Positions 6,110 through 13,052 of a stretch of 13,052 bases of DNA are shown in pieces. Every line of letters begins with the position of its first letter. Within the stretch, counting starts at the first letter, position 1. Source of the stretch: an uncultured Centipeda sp. (GTDB lineage: Bacteria > Bacillota > Negativicutes > Selenomonadales > Selenomonadaceae); the NCBI GenBank assembly GCA_937925565.1, contig CALALM010000260.1, forward strand, positions 1-13,052. The letters run 5' to 3'. Both the position numbers and the translations under genes were made by a program. The notes below the pieces were generated by a model. The model did not search any database. It saw only the letters and a list, made by a program, of their open reading frames with translations, and had not been told where the DNA came from.

Positions 6110-6139
6110 ATAGCTTGTTTTAAGATGGGGGGTGTATGA

Positions 6140-7261
<1,122 letters not shown>

Positions 7262-7287
7262 CTTTATCGAATAAAGGAGTTGTATTT

Positions 7288-7566
7288 ATGGATGCAGAAA
7301 TGATGGCACAGTTGAGTTCGTGGGGACCCATTATCATATTGGTGCTCTTCTTCTACTTCCTCCTCTACCGTCCGCAGAAGCAGGCGCAGAAGAAGCGTGA
7401 GGCAATGCTCGGTGCGCTCAAGGTCGGTGACGAGATCATTACGCTCGGCGGTATGCATGGTAAGATCACGGCGCTGAATGACCAGACTGTGACACTGTGC
7501 GTGGCGGACGGCGTCAGCATCGTGTTCGAGCGCTCGGCGATCAGTGCGGTGAACACGCCGGAGTGA
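7288..7566 (+). CDS. yajC: Preprotein translocase subunit YajC
   Basis: YajC is the small membrane partner of SecD and SecF in the accessory Sec complex. The 92-residue protein has one membrane segment (about residues 13-27, PIIILVLFFYFLLYR) and then the hallmark YRPQKQAQKKREAMLGALKVGD motif region. A short beta-rich domain (GDEIITLGGMHGKI) follows. AAGGAG (7275-7280) lies 7 bases before the ATG. The gene follows tgt by 26 bases and comes before secD and secF, the usual order, so it is probably co-transcribed from the tgt promoter. Confidence 0.95.
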   Translation: MDAEMMAQLSSWGPIIILVLFFYFLLYRPQKQAQKKREAMLGALKVGDEIITLGGMHGKITALNDQTVTLCVADGVSIVFERSAISAVNTPE

Positions 7567-7575
7567 TCGAGCGGC

Positions 7576-8163
7576 ATGATGGATGAGTTCTTAACTGAAC
7601 AAAAGAATATGCTGCGGCGGGAAATGCTTGCCCGCCGCCGTGCATTTTCAGCGGAGGAACGCCGACGCGCGAGTCAGATCATATGCGCGCGTGCGATGAC
7701 AGTGCCGGCACTGCAAAATGCACGAACGATAATGCTCTATGCGCCGACGGCGGAGGAGATCGACCTTGCTCCGCTGACGGAACGTCTGCTGTCCGAGGGA
7801 CGGCGCATTGCCCTCCCGCGCATTGTGGGCAAGGGATTGATGGAGGCGTGGGAATTGCCCGCTATGGACGCGCTGACGGAGGGGGCGTTCGGCATTTTGA
7901 CGCCGGACCCTGTGCGCTCTGTGCATATCCCGGCGGATGAGATCGATGTCGTTATCGTTCCGGGCGCGGCATTCGCCGCAGATGGGGGGCGGCTCGGACT
8001 CGGCGGCGGCTATTATGACCGCTTTCTGCCGCAGGCGGAGCGTGCTCTTCGGCTCGTGCTTGCCTTTGATTTTCAAATCGCTCCCGATGTTCCTATGGGC
8101 GTGCAGGATGCCCGCGTCGATATCATTTTGACCGAGCGGCGCACGATCTCCTGCAAAGAATGA
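7576..8163 (+). CDS. 5-formyltetrahydrofolate cyclo-ligase
   Basis: This cytosolic enzyme uses ATP to turn 5-formyl-THF into 5,10-methenyl-THF, returning a stored folate to one-carbon metabolism. The 195-residue protein shows a basic N-terminal helix (KNMLRREMLARRRAF), the substrate-site region LYAPTAEEIDL, and the glycine-rich nucleotide motif GRLGLGGGYYDRFLP (138-152). A C-terminal ARVDIILTE follows, close to the family's D-VD-iiTe. It starts at ATG 7576, directly followed by a second ATG at 7579; only a weak GAGCGG precedes it, so translation may depend on coupling to yajC, which ends 9 bases upstream. Its place between yajC and secD is a lineage-specific insertion without obvious functional link to secretion. 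Confidence 0.9.
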   Translation: MMDEFLTEQKNMLRREMLARRRAFSAEERRRASQIICARAMTVPALQNARTIMLYAPTAEEIDLAPLTERLLSEGRRIALPRIVGKGLMEAWELPAMDALTEGAFGILTPDPVRSVHIPADEIDVVIVPGAAFAADGGRLGLGGGYYDRFLPQAERALRLVLAFDFQIAPDVPMGVQDARVDIILTERRTISCKE

Positions 8164-8192
8164 AAAACCTTGAGGAAGAGGTGTGAGGTCTG

Positions 8193-9452
8193 TTGAGACA
8201 ACATAGTCTGTTAAAGCTCGTGATTTCGGTTGCCATCATCATCTGTGCATTTTTTTTCCTAGTGCAGCCGCTCGCGAGTTCGATTCGGCAGGGACTTGAC
8301 CTGCAGGGCGGAACGCACGTCGTTCTGGAGGCGGTCGACACGGCGCAGGCACAGGTCAACGACGATGCCATGAACCGCGTGGTCGCCATCATGGAGAAGC
8401 GCGTCAACTCGCTTGGACTGACCGAGCCGATCATTCAGCGTGAGGGCGAGCGGCGTGTCATCATCGAATTGCCGGGCATCAAGGATCCCGATGCGGCGAT
8501 CCGGACGATCGGCAAGACGGCGATGCTCGAGTTCCGCGATGAAGAGGGGAATACGGTGCTGACTGGCACGGATCTGAAGGATGCGCAGGCGTCCACGAAT
8601 CCGCAGACGGGGCAGAACGTCGTCAACCTCGAGTTCTCGGACGAGGGAGCACAGAAATTTGCCGACCTCACGATGAAGAACGTCGGGCGTACGATTGCGA
8701 TCCTCCTTGATGGAGAAGTGCTGACCGCGCCAAATGTGCGCGAGCCGATTCTTGGCGGGCGTGCGGAGATCACTGGGCAGAAGACGCTTGAGGAGGCACA
8801 GAACCTCGCGGTTGTCCTGCGCAGCGGTGCACTCCCTGTAAAGGTGGAGATCATCGAGACGCGTACGGTCGGACCGACGCTCGGACAGGACTCGAAGGAT
8901 AAGTCGCAGTTCGCCTTTGTGGTCGGACTCGGGGCAGTCGTTCTGTTCATGATCTTTTTCTACCATCTCTCGGGTTTTATCGCAGACGTAGCACTGATGG
9001 CGTACACCGTTATGCTGCTCGGCATTCTCTATCTGATGGATGCGACACTGACACTCCCGGGCGTCGCGGGCATTATCCTCTCGATCGGTATGGCGGTCGA
9101 TGCGAACGTGCTCATCTTCGAGCATTTCAAGGAGGAGTACCAAGTCAACCGGAAGTCCCTGCGCCTTGCGATGGATGCCGGATTCAAGCGTGCGTTTACG
9201 ACAATCTTTGACTCGAATGTGACGACGCTCATCGCGGCGGGCGTGCTCTTCTTCCTCGGGACGGGTACAATCCGCGGGTTTGCGATCACGCTCGGGGTCG
9301 GAACGATCCTCTCGATGTTTACGGCGATCACGCTGACGCAGTACCTGCTGAAGCTCATGATCAACTCGAAGCTGTCCGAGAACCCCTCACTCTACGGCGC
9401 GAACGGCTTTATGCTCGGTGTCAAAAAGAAAGGAGATGAGAAGAATGCCTAA
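8193..9452 (+). CDS. secD: Protein translocase subunit SecD
   Basis: SecD, with SecF, uses the proton or sodium gradient to pull secreted proteins out of the SecYEG channel. The 419-residue protein belongs to the short SecD type (E. coli 615). Its first membrane segment is at residues 9-28, then comes GLDLQGGTHVVLEA and a periplasmic P1 domain to about 235. Five more membrane segments follow from about 240, and the conserved GMAVDANVLIFEHFKEE (299-315) carries Asp303 of the ion pathway. The start is TTG 8193, with AGGAAGAGGTGTGAGG upstream; this places the first membrane helix at the normal distance. secF begins inside its last codons (8-base overlap). Confidence 0.95.
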   Translation: MRQHSLLKLVISVAIIICAFFFLVQPLASSIRQGLDLQGGTHVVLEAVDTAQAQVNDDAMNRVVAIMEKRVNSLGLTEPIIQREGERRVIIELPGIKDPDAAIRTIGKTAMLEFRDEEGNTVLTGTDLKDAQASTNPQTGQNVVNLEFSDEGAQKFADLTMKNVGRTIAILLDGEVLTAPNVREPILGGRAEITGQKTLEEAQNLAVVLRSGALPVKVEIIETRTVGPTLGQDSKDKSQFAFVVGLGAVVLFMIFFYHLSGFIADVALMAYTVMLLGILYLMDATLTLPGVAGIILSIGMAVDANVLIFEHFKEEYQVNRKSLRLAMDAGFKRAFTTIFDSNVTTLIAAGVLFFLGTGTIRGFAITLGVGTILSMFTAITLTQYLLKLMINSKLSENPSLYGANGFMLGVKKKGDEKNA

Positions 9453-10362
9453 GTTCGATATTGCAGGACATCGTAAAATTTGGTTTCTCATCTCTCTGAT
9501 TCTCATTATTCCGGGCTTTATCTGCATGGGGGTGCGTGGCTTCAATTTCGGCATTGACTTCACGGGCGGCACGATCATCGATCTGCGTTTCGAGCAGCCG
9601 GTGACACTCACCGATGTGCGTTCCAGTCTTGCGCAGTACGGACTGGACGGCAGTACGATCCAGCTCGCGGGCGCGGAGTCTGGCATCGAGTCCTCCGAGA
9701 ACGTCATGATCCGTACGGTTGATCTTGAGGAGAATCAGCGCAAGGAGGTCATGGCATCACTCACGAAGGATGTCGGAACCTATACGGTGCTGCGCGAGGA
9801 GAAGGTCGGCGCGACAATCGGCGGCGAGTTGATTACGAACGCGGTGCTCGCGCTTGTGATCTCGTGGGCGCTTATCATCCTCTACGTCGCCTATCGCTTT
9901 GAATGGCGCTTCGGCGTATCGGCGGTGCTCGCACTGATCCATGACATCATCATTGTGCTTGCAGTGTTTTCGTTCACACAGCGGCAGATTGATTCGTCCT
10001 TTATCGCGGCGCTCTTAACGATCGTTGGTTACTCGATCAACGATACCATCGTTATCTTTGACCGCATCCGCGAGAATCTGAAACTGCATTTCCGCCGCGG
10101 TGGCGATGTGAACGAGCTCGTCAACCGTTCCATCTATCAGACGTTGACGCGATCGCTGTATACGGTGTTTACGGTTCTGTTTACGACATTTGCACTGTAC
10201 TGGTTCGGCGGTGAGACGACGAAGGACTTCGCGTTCGCACTCCTCGTCGGCTTTGCGAGCGGCTGCTACTCCTCCATCTTCATTGCGAGCCAACTCTGGA
10301 TCGAGCTGCGCAATCGCACGGAGCGGCGTCCTGCCGTGAAGCCGGCAGCGGTGGAGGGATAG
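9445..10362 (+). CDS. secF: Protein translocase subunit SecF
   Basis: SecF pairs with SecD in the SecDF-YajC complex of the inner membrane. The 305-residue protein starts MPKFDIAGHRKIW, with a first membrane helix at about 13-33, then GFNFGIDFTGGTIIDL and a small periplasmic domain. Five more helices follow, with the signature YSINDTIVIFDRIREN from residue 196 (Asp200 conserved). ATG 9445 is chosen over an upstream in-frame GTG at 9418 because AAAGGAG (9429-9435) precedes it at good spacing and the family N-terminus fits. It overlaps secD by eight bases, pointing to coupled, roughly equal synthesis. The tail ends with a short Arg-rich stretch after the last helix. Confidence 0.95.
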   Translation: MPKFDIAGHRKIWFLISLILIIPGFICMGVRGFNFGIDFTGGTIIDLRFEQPVTLTDVRSSLAQYGLDGSTIQLAGAESGIESSENVMIRTVDLEENQRKEVMASLTKDVGTYTVLREEKVGATIGGELITNAVLALVISWALIILYVAYRFEWRFGVSAVLALIHDIIIVLAVFSFTQRQIDSSFIAALLTIVGYSINDTIVIFDRIRENLKLHFRRGGDVNELVNRSIYQTLTRSLYTVFTVLFTTFALYWFGGETTKDFAFALLVGFASGCYSSIFIASQLWIELRNRTERRPAVKPAAVEG

Positions 10363-10373
10363 TGCCGTAATCC

Positions 10374-10417
10374 CAAAGCCTCCCCTGTGCGAGGGGCCCG
10401 CAGGGCGGTGGAAGGGG
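10374..10417. repeat. Degenerate interspersed (REP-like) repeat
   Basis: The stretch starts AAAGCCTCCCC and ends GGTGGAAGGGGC. It holds two small tandem hairpins: CCCCT (10382-10386) with AGGGG (10392-10396), then GCCC (10396-10399) with GGGC (10403-10406). The layout AAAGCCTCCC...GGGAGGTGG...GGAGGG is one I recall as a widespread intergenic repeat in Clostridia and Negativicutes; this copy is shortened and diverged. Its function is unknown; it could affect mRNA stability between secF and recJ. Confidence 0.5.
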
Positions 10418-10448
10418 CGATTGTATCGGTACATTCGACATAAAGATA

Positions 10449-10485
10449 GGGCTGTTGCACGAAACGAAATAACGTGCATCAGCCT
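10449..10485 (+). terminator. Long hairpin between secF and recJ, possible terminator
   Basis: GGCTGTTGCACG (10450-10461) and CGTGCATCAGCC (10473-10484) form a 12-base stem with one mismatch and an 11-base loop, plus a possible G-U pair at 10449/10485. It is followed by TCTCTTTAG rather than a clean T-run, so termination would be partial. It may end the tgt-secF transcript, or be a second interspersed repeat. recJ starts 33 bases downstream, leaving little room for its own promoter after the hairpin. Confidence 0.45.
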
Positions 10486-10517
10486 CTCTTTAGTTATTGT
10501 GGAAAAGGGGGGAGACG

Positions 10518-12497
10518 ATGCTGAAAGAATGGATTGTGCACGAGGAGACGGCAGAGGGAGCCGCGCTTGCACGCGAGATTGGTACGGCGCCGATCATCGG
10601 ACAGATCCTTTGGAACAGAGGGATATGCTCGGCAGAGGCGGCACGTGCCTTCCTGCATCCGGAGGACGAGCCGTTTCATGATGCGTTTCTCATGATGGAC
10701 ATGAAGAAGGCTGTGCAGCGCATTTTGAAGGCGATTCATGGCGGAGAGCGGATTGTCGTCTATGGGGATTACGATGTGGATGGGATGACCTCGACCACGC
10801 TGCTCATGAAGAACATCCGTGCACTCGGCGGCAAGGTCTCCTACTACATCCCGAATCGCTTCACGGAGGGCTATGGGATCAACGGAGCGGCGCTCCGGCA
10901 GATCGCGGCAGAGGGGTGCGGACTCCTCGTTACCGTCGACTGCGGAATCTCATCTGTTGATGTTGTCGCAGAGATGGATACGGAGATGGACATCATCATC
11001 ACCGATCATCATCTTCCCGGGAGCGTGCTACCGCCCGCCTATGCCGTCATCAATCCGAATCGTACCGACTGTTTCTATCCATTCAAGGAACTTGCGGGTG
11101 TCGGCGTTGCCTTCAAGCTCGTGCAGGCGCTGTGGCAGGAGGAAGAGCAGCGGCACTATGAGGATGATATGGACATTGCCGCACTCGGGACGGTCGCCGA
11201 CCTTGTCCCGCTTGTTGGGGAGAACCGCAAGATCGTTCAGCTGGGGCTTACGGCTATGTCAGCGCATCCCTGTGAGGGCATCGAAGCACTGATCCGTGTT
11301 GCGGGGCTTGAGGGAAAGGCAATCAATACGGGCATGGTCGGCTTCCAGCTTGCCCCGCGCCTCAATGCGGCGGGGCGCATCGAGACCGCGCGGCGCGGCG
11401 TGGAACTCCTCATCTCCGAGGATGTGCGGGAGGCAGACCGCATCGCGGGTGAGCTGAATGCGCTCAACACAGAGCGCCGTGATCTTGAGCAGGATATCCT
11501 TACCGAAGCGGAGGAAATGCTTGCAGACTTTACGCCCGATGTGCCCGCGATCGTCGTCGCGGGGGAGGATTGGAACTCCGGCGTCATCGGCATTGTCGCA
11601 TCCCGTCTTGTCGAGAAATACTACCGTCCGAGCATTGTCCTCACACGGCAGGGCGATGTCTACAAGGGCTCGTGCCGCAGCATCGCGGGGCTCCATCTGT
11701 ATGAGGCACTTGCTGCGTGCAGGGACACGATCATCCAGTTCGGCGGTCACGAGATGGCGGCGGGCTTGACACTTGCGCGCGATCGTGTAGAGGATTTTCG
11801 TACGGCATTCGCGAATTATGTAAAGAGTCACTTGGAAATTGAGGACTTCACACCAAAAATTTTGATCGAGGGATTGGTTGCGCCGACGGACTGGACGCTC
11901 AGGGCGGTGGAGGAGCTTGCACTGCTCGAACCGTATGGAATGGGCAACCCGCGCCCCGTGTTCGGCGTCCGTGATCTCCGCCCGCAGTCGGCAGCGGCGA
12001 TTGGTGCCGAGGGGAAGCATCTGCGCATGGAGGTCGGTACGCGGGAGCGCCGCGTCGCCGCGCTCTACTGGAATGCGGGGGAATTCGCTGAGACCATGAC
12101 CGAGGAGGCGAGCGATCTCGCCTACACGCCGAACATCAACGAATGGCAGGGCACACGCTCCGTGCAGTGCATGGTCGATTCCATCATGCCCGCTGCGCAG
12201 GAGCGCGTCTTTCCGAATCGCGACCTGCTCAAAGTCGTTTACACATTTCTCAAGAGTATCAGCGTGGAAGATGGGCAGATTTCGTACAATCTAGCTGCGC
12301 TTACGCGGCGGTTCTCGCGTGAAAACGGGCATATCTCGTGCTATACAATGGAAACCTCCCTGTGTATTTTCCGTGAACTCGGACTGCTCATATCCCTGCC
12401 CGAGGGAGGATGGCGCTTCACCTCGCCGGCAGGAAAGCTCGAACTCATGGATGCGCCGACCTTTCGTCGGCACGAGGAAAGAAAGGGTGACGTGTAG
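10518..12497 (+). CDS. recJ: Single-stranded-DNA-specific exonuclease RecJ
   Basis: RecJ degrades single-stranded DNA 5' to 3' in recombination and mismatch repair. The 659-residue protein has the DHH-superfamily motifs VYGDYDVDGMTS (Asp84, Asp86, Asp88), TDHH (Asp163-His165) and the DHHA1-domain GGHEMAAGL (Gly409, Gly410, His411), then an OB-like region (about 460-570). A C-terminal extension of about 90 residues makes it longer than E. coli RecJ (577). ATG 10518 is preferred to the in-frame GTG at 10497, because GGGGGGAG (10507-10514) directly precedes it and the sequence LKEWIVHEE fits a RecJ start. The stop is followed without a gap by the relA start (TAGATG), so the two genes are surely co-transcribed; recJ-relA adjacency is common in this phylum. 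Confidence 0.95.
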   Translation: MLKEWIVHEETAEGAALAREIGTAPIIGQILWNRGICSAEAARAFLHPEDEPFHDAFLMMDMKKAVQRILKAIHGGERIVVYGDYDVDGMTSTTLLMKNIRALGGKVSYYIPNRFTEGYGINGAALRQIAAEGCGLLVTVDCGISSVDVVAEMDTEMDIIITDHHLPGSVLPPAYAVINPNRTDCFYPFKELAGVGVAFKLVQALWQEEEQRHYEDDMDIAALGTVADLVPLVGENRKIVQLGLTAMSAHPCEGIEALIRVAGLEGKAINTGMVGFQLAPRLNAAGRIETARRGVELLISEDVREADRIAGELNALNTERRDLEQDILTEAEEMLADFTPDVPAIVVAGEDWNSGVIGIVASRLVEKYYRPSIVLTRQGDVYKGSCRSIAGLHLYEALAACRDTIIQFGGHEMAAGLTLARDRVEDFRTAFANYVKSHLEIEDFTPKILIEGLVAPTDWTLRAVEELALLEPYGMGNPRPVFGVRDLRPQSAAAIGAEGKHLRMEVGTRERRVAALYWNAGEFAETMTEEASDLAYTPNINEWQGTRSVQCMVDSIMPAAQERVFPNRDLLKVVYTFLKSISVEDGQISYNLAALTRRFSRENGHISCYTMETSLCIFRELGLLISLPEGGWRFTSPAGKLELMDAPTFRRHEERKGDV

Positions 12498-13046
12498 ATG
12501 TCGGACGATGCGCAGAGGGCTGTCACCCTCGATATGATTTTGGAAAAGGTACACTCCTATCAGGCGGATGCGGATCTCGTAAAGATCAAGAAGGCGTATG
12601 CCTATGCGGAGAAGGCACATCGCGGGCAGGTGCGCATCTCGGGCGACGCCTATATCATGCACCCGTTGAACGTCGCATACATTCTCACAGGGCTTCATCT
12701 CGATGACGAGACCATCTGTGCCGCGCTCCTGCATGATGTCGTGGAGGATACCTGTGCGACGCTCGAGGAGATGGAAGCGGAGTTTGGCAAGAACATCATG
12801 GAACTCATCGACGGTGTGACGAAGCTCGGGCGGATCGAGTATATGTCCAAGGAGGACGTCAAACTCGAGAACTACCGCAAGATGTTCCTCGCGATGGCGA
12901 AGGACATCCGCGTCATCATGATTAAACTGGCGGATCGGCTGCACAATATGCGGACGCTGGGCGCGAAAAGCCAAAGCAGCCGCGTGCGCATCGCCACCGA
13001 AACGTTGGAAGTGTACGCACCGTTTGGCCAACATCAGCCAGGCTGA
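12498..13046 (+). CDS. relA: RelA/SpoT-type (p)ppGpp synthetase/hydrolase, N-terminal part only
   Basis: Bifunctional Rel enzymes make and destroy the alarmone (p)ppGpp. Only the start of the HD hydrolase domain is present: YIMHPLNVAYIL, ALLHDVVEDT (His79, Asp80) and KLADRLHNMRTL (Asp146). These residues indicate a hydrolase-competent enzyme; the synthetase and regulatory domains, about 550 residues, lie beyond the window. The frame reads LEVYAP and then departs from the conserved PLAxRLG, ending at a stop at 13044-13046. Dropping one T from the TTT at 13023-13025 restores P-L-A-N, so the stop is probably artificial. The start ATG 12498 abuts the recJ stop; AAGAAAGG (12478-12485) may be its ribosome site. 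Confidence 0.88.
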   Translation: MSDDAQRAVTLDMILEKVHSYQADADLVKIKKAYAYAEKAHRGQVRISGDAYIMHPLNVAYILTGLHLDDETICAALLHDVVEDTCATLEEMEAEFGKNIMELIDGVTKLGRIEYMSKEDVKLENYRKMFLAMAKDIRVIMIKLADRLHNMRTLGAKSQSSRVRIATETLEVYAPFGQHQPG

Positions 13047-13052
13047 ATTCGA

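Noticed and set aside
6066..6139. preQ1 riboswitch before tgt
   Set aside because: The 74-base leader is largely occupied by the promoter and has no visible pseudoknot-forming hairpin with an A-rich tail.
8259..9143. 294-codon open frame on the minus strand
   Set aside because: It is a shadow of secD; the plus frame has all SecD motifs and membrane segments.
11259..12020. 253-codon open frame on the minus strand
   Set aside because: It is a shadow of recJ with no domain or ribosome site.

Overview
The window looks like a contig from a member of the Negativicutes, most likely Selenomonas or a close relative. This rests on the gene order tgt-yajC-cyclo-ligase-secD-secF-recJ-relA, the GC-rich codon use of that block, the style of the relaxase, and a degenerate interspersed repeat between secF and recJ. 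The genus is an inference; no rRNA or other direct marker is present.

Left part (1 to about 4750): a mobilization module. A MOB_Q-type MobA/MobL relaxase reads leftward from 1551 and runs off the window. Its control region (1552-1921) has no gene but is dense with signals: a strong leftward sigma-70-type promoter, a 6-bp-arm palindrome against its -35 box, nested inverted repeats, and a perfect 11-bp inverted repeat followed by TAAGTGCACCTC. That last combination closely resembles the oriT of IncQ plasmids (RSF1010/R1162), so this is very likely the origin of transfer. To the right lies a tightly packed rightward operon: a small coiled-coil protein, a type III topoisomerase and a single-stranded DNA-binding protein, ending at a rho-independent terminator. 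If the nick is oriented as in R1162, these three genes enter the recipient first.

Middle (about 4751-6065): an ISL3-family insertion sequence with an apparently intact transposase and a clear right inverted repeat, but no matching left end. It lies exactly at the border between the mobile module and the chromosomal block. The border is therefore either a real rearrangement or integration mediated by the IS, or an assembly join made at a repeated element.

Right part (6066-13052): ordinary chromosomal genes, all rightward. They are tRNA-guanine transglycosylase (with its own promoter), YajC, 5-formyltetrahydrofolate cyclo-ligase, SecD, SecF, RecJ, and the start of a RelA/SpoT-type (p)ppGpp synthetase/hydrolase. 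Spacing is tight except for a 155-base gap between secF and recJ that holds a repeat and a long hairpin. The relA reading frame breaks within the last 35 bases, inside a highly conserved motif. This looks like a contig-end error or chimera, although a true frameshift cannot be excluded.

No wholly new system is evident. The most notable feature is the compact relaxase/oriT region with a relaxase carrying two candidate catalytic-tyrosine motifs, next to a coiled-coil/topoisomerase III/SSB leading-region operon.
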